A stretch of DNA of 64,000 nt, from NCBI GenBank assembly GCA_963785765.1, contig CAWAWM010000002.1:434001-498000 (forward strand). The letters are read 5' to 3'. Both the position numbers and the translations under genes were made by a program. Of the stretch, positions 1 to 9,056 are shown one piece after another. Numbering within the stretch: the stretch's first letter is position 1; each line of letters starts with the position of its first letter. Origin of the DNA: DATBGO01 sp963785765 (lineage in GTDB: Bacteria > Actinomycetota > Actinomycetes > Streptosporangiales > Streptosporangiaceae). The notes beneath the pieces are model-generated. The model worked only from the letters and a program-made list of their open reading frames with translations. It was not told where the DNA came from and ran no database searches.

Positions 1-2
1 GC

Positions 3-1643
3 ATCGTCGCGGTGAAGACCCTCCGCGACGACCTGGCCAGGGACCAGACCTTCCAGGCCAGGTTCCGGCGCGAGGCCCAGTCCGCGGCCTCGCTCAACCA
101 CCCGTCGATCGTGGCTGTCTACGACACCGGCGAGGACATGGTCGGCTCGACTCCGGTCCCGTACATCGTGATGGAATTCGTCGACGGGCGGACCCTGCGC
201 GACCTGCTGCGCGACGACCGGCGGCTGCTGCCCGAGCGGGCGCTTGAGATCACCGACGGGGTACTGCGCGCCCTGGACTACAGCCACCGCAACGGCATCG
301 TGCACCGGGACATCAAGCCGGGCAACGTGATGCTGACGCGGACCGGCGAGGTCAAGGTGATGGACTTCGGCATCGCCAGGGCGGTCAGCGACGCACAGGC
401 CACGATGACCCAGACCGCGCAGGTCATCGGCACCGCCCAGTACCTCTCGCCGGAGCAGGCCCGGGGCGAGCGGGTGGACGCCCGCAGCGACCTGTACTCG
501 ACGGGCTGCCTACTGTACGAGCTGCTCACCGGACGGCCGCCGTTCACCGGCGATTCCCCGGTCGCCATCGCCTATCAGCACGTCCGCGAGCAGCCGGTGC
601 CGCCGTCCCGGGTGGACCCGGAGATCCCCGGCTGGGCCGACGCGATCGTACTCAAGGCGATGGCCAAGGACGCCGGCGACCGCTATCAGTCCGCCGGGGA
701 GATGCGCAACGACATCCAGCGCGCGCTGTCCGGGGTGCCGGTCGCCGCGCCGACGCTCGCAACCGGTTACCCGGGGACCAGGCGGATGGGTTCGGCCACC
801 GCCATGGCCGGCCCGACCGGCGCGATTCCGGCCTACGACTACGGCCAGGACGACCAGCCCCCGCCCGACGGCCGCCGCCGGCGCTGGCCGTGGGTCGTCG
901 CGATCCTGGTCGCGCTGCTGATCGCGGCCGGGCTCATTTTCGCCTTCAGGTACATCTCGGGCAGCGGCGGCAATATCGCGGTACCGCAGGTCAACGGCCT
1001 GACCCTGAAGGCGGCTGAGACCGATATCGCGAACGCGCACCTGATCTCCGCGGTGAAGACGCAGGCCTCGAGCAGTACCCCCAAGGGTCGCGTGATCAAG
1101 ACCAGCCCGCCCAACGGCAAGTTCGTGGCGAAGAACAGCACGGTCACGTTGTTCGTTTCCACCGGTCCGGGCCAGGTGACCGTGCCAGACGTGCGCGGCA
1201 AGTCGGTGTCCGCGGCCGCGAACACCCTGACTAGTATGAACCTGCAGGTCAGAGAGGTATCGGTGTCCAGCACGGCCACGTCGGGCCAGGTGGTGAAGGA
1301 GAGCCCGCCGTCCGGGTCGCAGGTGAACCCGGGTACCACGGTCACGCTTTACTATTCCAGCGGCGGCGTGACGGTGCCCTCCGTGGTCGGCCAGCCGGCC
1401 GCCACGGCCGAGCAGATCCTGTCCCAGGCTGGCTTCAAGGTCGCGCCGCGCACGCTGGCCGGAGGGGCAGGTTCCACTCCCGGGGACGTGTTCTCGCAGA
1501 ACCCCAGCGGCGGGACGGCGCCCCCGGGCTCCACGGTGACGATCTATATCGCCGCCCAGCCGACGCCGACTCCGACCCCCACACCGAGCCCGACCCCGTC
1601 GACATCGACGTCGCCGAGCCCGACCGTCAGCCCCAGCACGTGA
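3..1643 (+). CDS. pknB: Serine/threonine protein kinase PknB with PASTA repeats (5' end cut by window)
   Basis: Membrane receptor-like Ser/Thr kinase that senses peptidoglycan fragments and phosphorylates division and cell-wall proteins. The reading frame is open to the window edge and begins inside kinase subdomain II: the VAVK lysine (ATP-binding) is coded at about 9-17, so the true start lies upstream. Visible elements are the catalytic loop HRDIKPGNVM, the DFG motif (MDFGIAR), the SPEQ activation-segment end, one membrane helix at about 890-950, then three extracellular PASTA repeats (each opening with VPxV) and a Pro/Thr/Ser-rich tail. The kinase-TM-PASTA order is that of PknB. The crgA gene follows on the same strand. 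Confidence 0.96.
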   Translation: MVAVKTLRDDLARDQTFQARFRREAQSAASLNHPSIVAVYDTGEDMVGSTPVPYIVMEFVDGRTLRDLLRDDRRLLPERALEITDGVLRALDYSHRNGIVHRDIKPGNVMLTRTGEVKVMDFGIARAVSDAQATMTQTAQVIGTAQYLSPEQARGERVDARSDLYSTGCLLYELLTGRPPFTGDSPVAIAYQHVREQPVPPSRVDPEIPGWADAIVLKAMAKDAGDRYQSAGEMRNDIQRALSGVPVAAPTLATGYPGTRRMGSATAMAGPTGAIPAYDYGQDDQPPPDGRRRRWPWVVAILVALLIAAGLIFAFRYISGSGGNIAVPQVNGLTLKAAETDIANAHLISAVKTQASSSTPKGRVIKTSPPNGKFVAKNSTVTLFVSTGPGQVTVPDVRGKSVSAAANTLTSMNLQVREVSVSSTATSGQVVKESPPSGSQVNPGTTVTLYYSSGGVTVPSVVGQPAATAEQILSQAGFKVAPRTLAGGAGSTPGDVFSQNPSGGTAPPGSTVTIYIAAQPTPTPTPTPSPTPSTSTSPSPTVSPST

Positions 1644-1897
1644 GCGTCCCCCAGGGAGGCGGTCCCTGACCCTCGGCGTGGCGAGGGCTCGCGCCGCGCG
1701 GGAGCGACGGCGCAAGCCCTCAGGCTTCGCCTCGCCCCGGCGGCGGCCCCGTTACGTCGCGTGTGCGCAGGCGTTACCCACCGCCAGGCCGGAGCAACTA
1801 CGCTTACCAGGAAAGCCCGCGCGCTTCCGGCGCGCGGCCATCGTGCCGCGCAGTCCCGCCCGCGGCGGTGGTGAGACTCTCGACCAGGAGAACGACC

Positions 1898-2146
1898 GTG
1901 CCCAAGTCCCGAGTGCGCAGCAAGGCGGTCTATACGCCGCCGCCGAGGTCAACAAAGGCGAAGGTAAGCCCGCGCTGGCTGGCTCCGACCATGGTCGGCT
2001 GCCTGCTGCTCGGGCTGGCCTGGATAGCGCTGTTCTACGTCACCGAGGGCAGTACGCCGGTGCAGCAGCCGCTCGGGGACTGGAACCTGGTCCTGGGCTT
2101 CGGGTTCATCATCGCCAGCGTAATGCTCGCCACCAGGTGGCATTAG
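1898..2146 (+). CDS. crgA: Cell division protein CrgA
   Basis: Small actinobacterial septation regulator of 82 residues that interacts with FtsZ/FtsQ-type divisome proteins at the membrane. The sequence starts MPKSRVR, has a basic N-terminus and two membrane helices (around residues 30-50 and 60-80), and ends VMLATRWH, as in CrgA proteins. I chose the GTG at 1898 because AGGAG lies 7 bases upstream; an in-frame upstream start would add about 45 residues not found in the family. It sits downstream of pknB and is convergent with the rhomboid gene, the stop codons overlapping by 4 bases. Confidence 0.93.
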   Translation: MPKSRVRSKAVYTPPPRSTKAKVSPRWLAPTMVGCLLLGLAWIALFYVTEGSTPVQQPLGDWNLVLGFGFIIASVMLATRWH

Positions 2147-3048
2147 CCGAGGTTAGCGAGCGCCGCAGCAAGCTGATGGTCGCGAACGATCACCGCCAGC
2201 ACCAGCGCGGCAACTATCAAGACCGTCGCGGCCGCCTGCACGAGCGCCTGCTGGCTGCGCGGCGCGTATACGTAGGCCGCGGTGAGCAGACCCCCGGCCA
2301 GGATCCCGCCCAGATGATCCTGCCAGGCGATATTCGGCACTACGAAACCGAATATCAGGTTGATCACGATGAGGAAGACGATCTGCCTGCTATCGAGGCG
2401 CAGCTTCCTGGCCACCACGAACCAGGCGCCGAACAGGCCGAAGATCGCACCTGAGGCGCCCAGCGCGTACACGTTGCTCGGGCCGATCAGGTAATACATC
2501 ACCCCGCCGCCCAGCGCGCTCACCAGGTACACGGTGAGATAGCGCAGGTGGCCGAGCAGTCGCTCGAGCGCCGGGCCGACCAGGATAAGCGCCCACATGT
2601 TGAACAGGATGTCCAGCGGGCCGGATGCGGTCAGCCCGGGCGGCGGCAGGAAGGCCGAGGTGATCAGCCGGTACCACTGCCCTTGAGCCACCCCCTGCAG
2701 CCGACCGCCAGTGAAAGCCTGCCCGAGCATCGCCCAGTCGTAGCCGATGCCCGGGCGGGCTAGCTCCACGATCCAGAGCAGGACATTCAGCCCGACGAGC
2801 GTCCACGTCACCGCCGCGCCGGTCGTGACCCGGCCGCCGAATACCGCATGCGGCTGCCGGGTGCCCCGATTGCCCTCCCTGACGCAGTCGACGCACTGCT
2901 GGCCGACGGCCGCGGAGCGCAGGCAGTCCGGGCAGGCCGGACGGCCGCACCGGGTGCAGGACACGTATGTCTCGCGGCCTGGATGCCGGTAGCAGGTGGG
3001 AATGCTGCTGGTGGCAGGGCTGGATTCGGGGCCCGGGGGGACGGCCAC
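2143..3048 (-). CDS. Rhomboid family intramembrane serine protease with N-terminal zinc-binding segment
   Basis: Membrane-embedded serine protease of 301 residues. The N-terminal 60 residues hold a B-box-like Cys/His cluster (CYRHP, CTRCG, CPDC, CVDC) typical of actinobacterial rhomboids in this locus. Six or seven membrane helices follow. The catalytic serine is in GASGAIFG and the catalytic histidine in the DHLGG motif of a later helix. Substrate unknown. The gene starts 5 bases after the ppiA stop on the same strand, so the two are probably cotranscribed. The crgA-rhomboid-ppiA order is conserved around actinobacterial origins. Confidence 0.92.
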   Translation of the reverse strand: MAVPPGPESSPATSSIPTCYRHPGRETYVSCTRCGRPACPDCLRSAAVGQQCVDCVREGNRGTRQPHAVFGGRVTTGAAVTWTLVGLNVLLWIVELARPGIGYDWAMLGQAFTGGRLQGVAQGQWYRLITSAFLPPPGLTASGPLDILFNMWALILVGPALERLLGHLRYLTVYLVSALGGGVMYYLIGPSNVYALGASGAIFGLFGAWFVVARKLRLDSRQIVFLIVINLIFGFVVPNIAWQDHLGGILAGGLLTAAYVYAPRSQQALVQAAATVLIVAALVLAVIVRDHQLAAALANLG

Positions 3049-3052
3049 AGTG

Positions 3053-3595
3053 CTATCCGGCGGAGTTCCCGGCGCCGTCGCCGTGATCGATCTCGACCGA
3101 CTCGATGATCACGTCGTCGACAGGACGGTCGTTCCGGCCCGTCGCCACCTTGCTGATCTGGTCGACTACGTCGCTGCCCGCAATGACCTCACCGAAGATC
3201 GTGTGTCTGCCGTTGAGATGGGGAGTGGGCACGGTGGTGATGAAGAACTGCGACCCGTTGGTCCCGGGGCCCGCGTTCGCCATGGCCAGCAGGTAGGGCC
3301 GGTTGAAGGAGAGGTCCGGGTGGAACTCGTCGGCGAATTTGTAGCCGGGACCGCCGGTACCGGTACCGAGCGGGTCACCGCCCTGGATCATGAAGTTAGG
3401 GATGACCCGGTGGAAGATCGTCCCGTCGTAGAGCCTGGCGTCGGACGGCTTCCCGGTCCGTGGATCGGTCCATTCCCGGGTCCCCTCCGCCAGGTCGACG
3501 AAGTTCCGCACCGTCTTGGGCGCTTGGTTGGGGAAGAGCCTGATGGTGACTGTCCCGCGGTTGGTCCGCAGCTTTGCGGTAGGCGTGTTCGTCAT
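3053..3595 (-). CDS. ppiA: Peptidyl-prolyl cis-trans isomerase, cyclophilin type
   Basis: Cytosolic cyclophilin of 180 residues that accelerates Xaa-Pro isomerization during folding. Family motifs are clear: FHRVIPNFMIQGGD (catalytic Arg), NGSQFFIT, and FGEVIAGSDVVDQI. I chose the ATG at 3595 (protein begins MTNTPTAKLRTNRG) because GAGGA lies about 9 bases upstream and family members begin there; an in-frame upstream start would add 19 residues of poor match. First gene of a probable ppiA-rhomboid operon. Confidence 0.95.
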   Translation of the reverse strand: MTNTPTAKLRTNRGTVTIRLFPNQAPKTVRNFVDLAEGTREWTDPRTGKPSDARLYDGTIFHRVIPNFMIQGGDPLGTGTGGPGYKFADEFHPDLSFNRPYLLAMANAGPGTNGSQFFITTVPTPHLNGRHTIFGEVIAGSDVVDQISKVATGRNDRPVDDVIIESVEIDHGDGAGNSAG

Positions 3596-3847
3596 GAAAG
3601 GAATCCTCGCACGGCCGGGCAGCCGGGCAGCTAGGCGGCCAGGACACGGCACCCTGTCCGACCGTGTCAGGAGCTATTTTCCCATCTCTGACGGGTTGCG
3701 GCGAATCCGCCTGCCCGGCAGCCCGCGGCCCGCCGGGCGGCCACCTGGCGCAGCTGAGGGCAACCGGTGCGAATCGGGACGGCCACGATTGGTGGTCGGC
3801 GATGAGGGGAAGTGTGTGAGACGACAAAGGATCCACGGGGAGGTTAA

Positions 3848-4363
3848 GTGTCTGTTCTGACCAGGAAGCGCCCGGACGTCGTCGAAACTGTGACGGTGCG
3901 GGCGCGCCTTGTTCCGATCGCCAAGAACGCCAGCCCGATGGCGAAGAACGCGGGCCGCGCAGCGAAAGAGCGCGCGGACTCGGTCATGACCTGGGCGATG
4001 CCTTATATCGACCAGGCCCGCGTCTGGGCCGCACCGCACGTCGAGCATACCGGCCTGGCCGTGCGCGACACGGTGGCGCCGAAGGTCTCGTCGCTCTTGG
4101 TCACCACCGCACGCCGGCTGGAGAAAGCGCCGCCCCAGCGCCGTCGCTGGCCGCGGATGCTGGGCACGATGGTCATGCTCGCCGCGGCCGGCACCGCTGC
4201 CGCAGCGGTCGCGATGCGCCGTCGCTCCTATTCGCTTGGCTACGAGCCCGGGAGCCCCGTGCCCGGCAGCAGCGGCCTTGGTCCGGCAACCGCGCAGGAG
4301 ACGGGCAACGGCGACCAGGCCGCGCCCGAGTCAGATGTCGATGGCCAGCACCGGATGGCGTGA
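3848..4363 (+). CDS. DUF5324-like membrane-associated protein
   Basis: Protein of 171 residues of unknown function. It has an Ala/Lys-rich N-terminal half with helical repeats, one predicted membrane helix (around MLGTMVMLAAAGTAAAAVAM), a following RRR stretch, and a Gly/Pro/Ser-rich tail. Composition and position beside ppiA/rhomboid/crgA resemble the DUF5324 family of streptomycetes; the family name is from memory, not a search. GTG start with GGGGAGG 4-10 bases upstream. A strong hairpin follows the stop codon. Confidence 0.7.
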   Translation: MSVLTRKRPDVVETVTVRARLVPIAKNASPMAKNAGRAAKERADSVMTWAMPYIDQARVWAAPHVEHTGLAVRDTVAPKVSSLLVTTARRLEKAPPQRRRWPRMLGTMVMLAAAGTAAAAVAMRRRSYSLGYEPGSPVPGSSGLGPATAQETGNGDQAAPESDVDGQHRMA

Positions 4364-4371
4364 CTGACCGG

Positions 4372-4412
4372 ACAGGCCGGCCCGCCGCCTGATCGCGGCG
4401 CGGCCGGCCTGT
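4372..4412 (+). terminator. Hairpin terminator after the DUF5324-like gene
   Basis: An 11-bp perfect outer stem (ACAGGCCGGCC paired with GGCCGGCCTGT) encloses a 6-bp inner GC stem with one unpaired C. It begins 8 bases after the upstream stop codon and lies before the ligase gene. There is no T-run, as is common for actinobacterial hairpins, so the terminator call rests on stem strength and position. Confidence 0.55.
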
Positions 4413-4423
4413 GACTTCGTGAT

Positions 4424-4457
4424 TGCAGAATTTCACTGGTACTGCAGAATTTCACTG
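4424..4457 (+). repeat. 15-bp direct repeat at the ligase start
   Basis: TGCAGAATTTCACTG occurs at 4424-4438 and again at 4443-4457. The second copy ends on the first base of the probable GTG start of the ligase gene. The repeat is AT-richer than its surroundings. It could be an operator or a small duplication; nothing else identifies it. Confidence 0.6.
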
Positions 4458-6108
4458 TGCTGCTCACCGAGCTCGTCGAGACGTCCGAAGCCGTGGCAAC
4501 CGCGCCGGGGCGGCGGGCGAAGATAGCGGAGATCGCCGGGCTGCTGCGCCAGGTACCTGCAGCCGAAGTCAGCATCGCGGTCGCTTTCCTCTCCGGGGAG
4601 CTGCGCCAGCGGCAGATCGGCGTCGGCTACGCGGCGCTGATGAATCTGCTGCGGGCCGACCGAAGCGCGCCGCAGCCGACGCCCAGAGCCGCCGAGGACC
4701 CGCCCGCCCAGGACCCGGCCGCCCAGGATCCCCCTGCTGAACCGTCGCTGACCCTGACCGACACCGACGCGGCCTTCGAGGCCATCGGCGCCGTCGCCGG
4801 GCCCGGGTCGCAGGCCGGCGCAGGCTGCTCGGCGGCCTGTTCAGCCGCGCCACCCCCGCGGAGCAGGAATTCCTGGTCCGGCTGATCGCCGGGGATCTGC
4901 GCCAGGGAGCGCTCGAGGGCGTCATGACGGAGGCCATCGCCCAGGCAGCGGCGGTGCCTGCCGAGGAGGTCCGCCGCGCGCACCAGCTGGGCGGATCACT
5001 GACGGAGGTCGCGCGGGCTGCGCTGGGCGGCACCGGCCTGGCGGCGCTACGCGGATTCAGCCTGCAGATCGGCCACCCGATCCGGCCGATGCTCGCTGCT
5101 TCGGCCCCGGACGTGGCTGCGGCCCTGGCGCGGGTGTCTCCGGCCGCGCTGGAGTGGAAGATCGACGGTATCCGGATTCAGGTGCACAAGGACCACGACC
5201 AGGTCACGGTGTTTACCCGGACGCTCGACGACATCACCGGCCGCGTCCCTGAGATCGCCGAGGCAGTTGGCGGGCTGGACGCCGATACCGCGGTGCTCGA
5301 CGGCGAGGCAGTGGCGCTCTACCCGGACGGACGGCCGCGCCCGTTCCAGGTCACCTCGGCGCGCACGGCCAGCCAGACCGACGTCGCCAGGCAGCGTGCC
5401 GAAACGCCGCTGACCCCGTACCTGTTCGACCTGCTGCACCTGAACGGGACAGACCTGATCGACGCCCCGGGCAGCGAGCGGTACCAACGGCTGTCCCTGG
5501 TGGCTCCGGCCACGCTGCTCATCCCGCGCACCGTGACTTCTGACCCGGCCGTCGCGCTCTCCTTCTTCCAGGACGCGGTGCGCCGCGGGCACGAGGGGAT
5601 CGTGGTCAAGTCGCTGCACGCACCCTACGTGGCAGGCCGTCGGGGCAGTGAGTGGATCAAGGTGAAGCCCAGGCACACCCTGGATCTCGTGGTGCTCGCG
5701 GCCGAATGGGGCCACGGCAGGCGCCGCGGCCTGCTGTCCAACCTGCACCTGGGCGCCCGCGAGCCCGCCACCGGTGACCTGGTGATGCTGGGCAAGACGT
5801 TCAAGGGGCTGACCGACGAGATGCTGGCCTGGCAGACGGCCCGGCTGCTCGGGCTGGCCGACCCGCCGCGCCCGCCGTCGGCCGACGCGGACCGCAGCCG
5901 GCAGTACGGCACCGTGCAGGTCCGCCCCGAGCTGGTGCTGGAGATCGCGTTCGACGGAGTCCAGGCGAGCCGCCGCTACCCGGGCGGCCTGGCCCTGCGG
6001 TTCGCCAGGGTGGTGCGGTACCGGCCGGACAAGAGCCCGGCTGAGGCTGACACCATCGACGCCGTGCGGGCGATCTGGAGCCATGACGAGGTACCCGGCG
6101 GGTCCTGA
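4457..6108 (+). pseudogene. ATP-dependent DNA ligase, interrupted by a one-base frameshift
   Basis: Secondary (non-LigA) ATP-dependent DNA ligase that seals nicks through a lysyl-AMP intermediate. The N-terminal DNA-binding part (4457 to about 4816, beginning MLLTELVETS) and the rest (about 4816 to 6108) are in different frames. The frame-2 reading ends in GPGSQA and frame 1 continues RRRLLGGLFSRATPAEQEFL, which rebuilds the expected family sequence if one C is restored near 4815-4817. The nucleotidyltransferase core is intact: EWKIDGIR (adenylated Lys), LDGEAV, HEGIVVKS and the WIKVKP motif, then the OB fold. No Ku or LigD polymerase is nearby. Either a recent pseudogene or a sequencing error. 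Confidence 0.88.
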
Positions 6109-6128
6109 CGGTCAGCTCCAGCTCCGGC

Positions 6129-8066
6129 TCAGCCGCTGCTGACCTGCAGCCCGTTTTCCTCGACCGAGTCCGCCGAAGTGTACGGCTGGGCGGTGACCAC
6201 GTCGGTGAAGAGCATGACCGGCAGCACCAGCGGCGGCGGATTCTGCGGCGTGAAGGTGACCTCGACCCCCAGCAGGTCGCCGGAGAAGCTGGTCGTGAAG
6301 AGGGTCACGTGACCATGGAAGTCGAGTGACGAGGCCTGGGCAACCAGCTGGTGACCGCCCTCAGTGACCGTCAGCTGGGCGCCGCCGGACAGGTCAAGGG
6401 AACTCATGCTGAACTTGAGCATCGGCACGGTTCCGCTCGCGGTCGGCACGTCGGCCACGCCGTCGAACGAGAGGCCGGCCAGGCCCGCGGATCCGGCCGT
6501 CAGGGTCGATGCCGCGGTCGCCGCCACGACCGCCGGCGCGGCGGCCGCGCGCACCGCCCGGCCGCCTCCGGCCCGGGGTGGTGCGAGCACGCCGGGTTCC
6601 GTCGAGGTCGGGCTCGGGTTAGGAGCCTGGCTGGTGCTGGGTTTCGGCGTGGCTGACGCGGTCGGGCTGGGGCCGGGGCTGGCGCTGGGGCTCGGGCTGG
6701 GGCTGGAGCGCGGGCTCGGCGTGGGCGTGGGCGTGGCGCTCGGGCTCGGGCCAGGTGTGGCCGTGACGGGACCGCCTACCAGCGGATTCAGCGCCGACAT
6801 GGTCGTTGCGACGAGGCCAGAATCGTGCCTCGATGAGCCTCGCCCGGTGGCCAGGACCGGCTGGTTCAAGATCGCGATCGTCAGCACCAGCGCCACGGCG
6901 TTGAACGCGAAGAATGTGCCGCCCGCTCGATGATCCCCTGGGGTCTGCCTGCCCTGGGCGGAGGCTGGTGCGCCGGGCCCCGGGGTCCGGCCCGCCTCAG
7001 GTGGCTGGGCCTCCGCCCCGTGTTCCCGGGTGATGTCAGCGGGCCCGCTCGGGCTGCTTGGGCCGGGCCAGGTCTCCCAGCCGCCGGTCGAAGGTGCCAC
7101 CTGCCACGGTTGATTCTCGAGCGCCTGCTGGTTCTCCAGTGCCTGCTGATTTTCCAGTGCCTGCTGATTCTCTGGTGCCTGCGGATTCTCTGGTGCTTGT
7201 TGGTCCTCCTGCGCCTGCTGGTTGTCCAGCGCCTGCTGACCCTCCAGTGCTCGCGGGCCGGTCCGGCCGGCCTCCGCGGGCTCCGGATGCTGCACGTCGT
7301 CAGCCGCCTCCGGCCGGGAAGGAGGCTCGCTATCGGTGCCTGGCGGCTCGGTCGCGCCCCGCGGCGTGTCCCCCAGGATGAGTCCCAGCCCCTCCGAAGG
7401 CCCCGCATCGGCGGGGACGCGACGGCGGAACCTGGGCCTGCTGGGCGGCGGCTGGCCAGCTGTCCAGGCGAATCCGAGCGACCCGCCGATGACTCCGAGC
7501 AGCGTCCCGAGGAAGAATCCGCCCAGGTTGGAGGCGATCAGCGCGGTGATCGCCAGCACCACAGCCACGATCGAGTAGAAGGTGTGCTGGGCCGGGTTGA
7601 ACCAGAGCAGCAGGGCGCAGACGATAAGGACGCAGCCGATCAGGATGCCGGCGATCCCGCCGATCCCGACGTGAATGACCATTCCGAGCGAATTCAGCGG
7701 CAGCGGGAGCAGTAGCAGTTCGGCGCCGGACAGGAGGAGAAACACGCCAGCCCAGAACGGCCGGCTCCGCCGCCAGCTGCGCCAGGCGAGCCAAGGATGC
7801 CGCCCCCGCGCTGTCTCGGGCCCGGTGCCCTGCTCAGGCCCGGTGGCCGCCGCAGGCCCGCTGCCCCGCTCAGGCCCGGTGCCAGGCCCGGTGGCCGCCT
7901 CAGGCCCGGTGCCCCGCTCAGGCCCGGTGCCCGGCTCAGTTCTTGCGCCCAGCTCAGTTCCCGCGCCTGGCTCCGTGCTGCCCTCGGTACCGGATAGACC
8001 GCCTTGAGGAACAGACTCCGCCGGAGAAGCTCCGGCGGAGTCCGCGGGGTCGTTTGACTGAGGCAT
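6129..8066 (-). CDS. DUF6114 domain membrane protein with long low-complexity segments
   Basis: Protein of 645 residues, function unknown. Residues 1-90 are Gly/Pro/Thr/Glu repeats of the type TGPERGTGPE. A four-helix membrane block follows (WRRSRPFWAGVFLLLSG to NLGGFFLGTLLGVIGGSLGF), which matches my recollection of DUF6114. Next come a Gln/Glu repeat (QALENQ units), another hydrophobic segment, a Pro/Ser/Thr spacer, and a C-terminal domain of about 150 residues that looks beta-rich and extracellular. It starts 5 bases after the DUF6230 gene ends, as DUF6230-DUF6114 pairs do in streptomycetes. No Shine-Dalgarno is visible, so translation is probably coupled. It is longer than typical DUF6114 proteins because of the repeats. 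Confidence 0.8.
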   Translation of the reverse strand: MPQSNDPADSAGASPAESVPQGGLSGTEGSTEPGAGTELGARTEPGTGPERGTGPEAATGPGTGPERGSGPAAATGPEQGTGPETARGRHPWLAWRSWRRSRPFWAGVFLLLSGAELLLLPLPLNSLGMVIHVGIGGIAGILIGCVLIVCALLLWFNPAQHTFYSIVAVVLAITALIASNLGGFFLGTLLGVIGGSLGFAWTAGQPPPSRPRFRRRVPADAGPSEGLGLILGDTPRGATEPPGTDSEPPSRPEAADDVQHPEPAEAGRTGPRALEGQQALDNQQAQEDQQAPENPQAPENQQALENQQALENQQALENQPWQVAPSTGGWETWPGPSSPSGPADITREHGAEAQPPEAGRTPGPGAPASAQGRQTPGDHRAGGTFFAFNAVALVLTIAILNQPVLATGRGSSRHDSGLVATTMSALNPLVGGPVTATPGPSPSATPTPTPSPRSSPSPSPSASPGPSPTASATPKPSTSQAPNPSPTSTEPGVLAPPRAGGGRAVRAAAAPAVVAATAASTLTAGSAGLAGLSFDGVADVPTASGTVPMLKFSMSSLDLSGGAQLTVTEGGHQLVAQASSLDFHGHVTLFTTSFSGDLLGVEVTFTPQNPPPLVLPVMLFTDVVTAQPYTSADSVEENGLQVSSG

Positions 8067-8071
8067 ACGGC

Positions 8072-8713
8072 TCAGAAGCAGGGATTGTCGCCGGCCGCCA
8101 GGCTCAGACCGAAGCCGGGCAGCGTGAACGTGCCGGCCGAGGTTGAGTAGGCCACCTGATGCAGGCCAGTGATCGAGACGCCCGACGCCTGCTGGCCAAA
8201 CGTGCCCGCAGCGCCGACCGGCACTCCGGACACTGCGTTCAGGGTGCTCGCGTCCTGGCCAATGTTGATGTTGGTGAACGTCGCCGTGCTACCGGACAGC
8301 TGGTTGGCGTCGATGATCAGCGAGTCCGCGGTCACCGGGGTGGCGCCAGCGCCCGCCGTGATCCGCAGCGTGAAGTCACCGAGGCCGAACGGGAACGGCG
8401 CAACCACGCTCTGGCAGAGGTTGGTGATCTTGGCTGTGCCGATCTCCGACTCCGCGACCGGCACGAGCTTTCCGCCACTGGCCTGGTCGACCGTGGCGAA
8501 CTGCTGGAACCCGGTACCGGTCAGCTGGTTTGCCGACACCTCGAACTGCTGGCCGGAGATCGAGAACGAGGCAGCAATCGCGCCTTCCGCCGTCAAGACG
8601 ACAACCGCCGCAATGGCAACGAGCGACGGCACCAGAATGGCCGCAAAGCGCCGCCAGCGGATCCGGCCCTGCGGCGCGGGCGGGCTTGAATTAGTTGTCC
8701 CGGAGGATTTCAT
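8072..8713 (-). CDS. DUF6230 family secreted or membrane-anchored protein
   Basis: Protein of 213 residues with a basic stretch (GRIRWRRF), one N-terminal membrane helix or signal anchor, and a beta-rich extracellular domain (ASFSISGQQFEVSANQLTGTGF) characteristic of DUF6230. Two Cys residues (one in TNLCQ, one in the C-terminal DNPCF) could form a disulfide. ATG at 8713 is preferred since GGGAG lies 6 bases upstream; an earlier in-frame start at 8737 is possible. Forms an operon with the DUF6114 gene. Function unknown; the pair may form a cell-envelope complex. Confidence 0.82.
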   Translation of the reverse strand: MKSSGTTNSSPPAPQGRIRWRRFAAILVPSLVAIAAVVVLTAEGAIAASFSISGQQFEVSANQLTGTGFQQFATVDQASGGKLVPVAESEIGTAKITNLCQSVVAPFPFGLGDFTLRITAGAGATPVTADSLIIDANQLSGSTATFTNINIGQDASTLNAVSGVPVGAAGTFGQQASGVSITGLHQVAYSTSAGTFTLPGFGLSLAAGDNPCF

Positions 8714-9056
8714 GGCAGCTCCCAGCAAAGCTCTCAAGCGCGCGCGGGCACTGCGGAGAAGGGTGTGCCTGCATCGCCAGCGTTACGGATTGCGGTGTGT
8801 GACCAGCGCCACATAATGGCAATCGCGTGGAAGTTACCGCCAAGTAGGCATCTCGGTCAAGCAATCTTCAATAACAACTTTCCCTGCTGTATCGCTAGGC
8901 CCGTCACCTGCGGCTGCGCCCGGACGGCCGAGGGCGGACGGAGCCCGGATCAGGGCCGGCGCCTGAGCCAAGGCCAATATGCCGACTGTGGCCGACGGTG
9001 CCGCGTACTGTGGGTGAGGTACCCTGCCCCCCTGGGGAGCCGGAAATGCCGTAGCG
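8714..9056. other. Intergenic region between divergent genes
   Basis: 343 bases separate the start of the DUF6230 gene and the first possible start of the glycosyltransferase gene. The stretch 8850-8900 is AT-richer than the surroundings and probably carries the divergent promoters. I see no RNA gene, repeat or clear operator. Confidence 0.5.

Noticed and set aside
510..1715. Long minus-strand open frame antisense to pknB
   Set aside because: Arg/Gly-rich translation typical of shadow frames in high-GC DNA; the kinase frame has complete family motifs.
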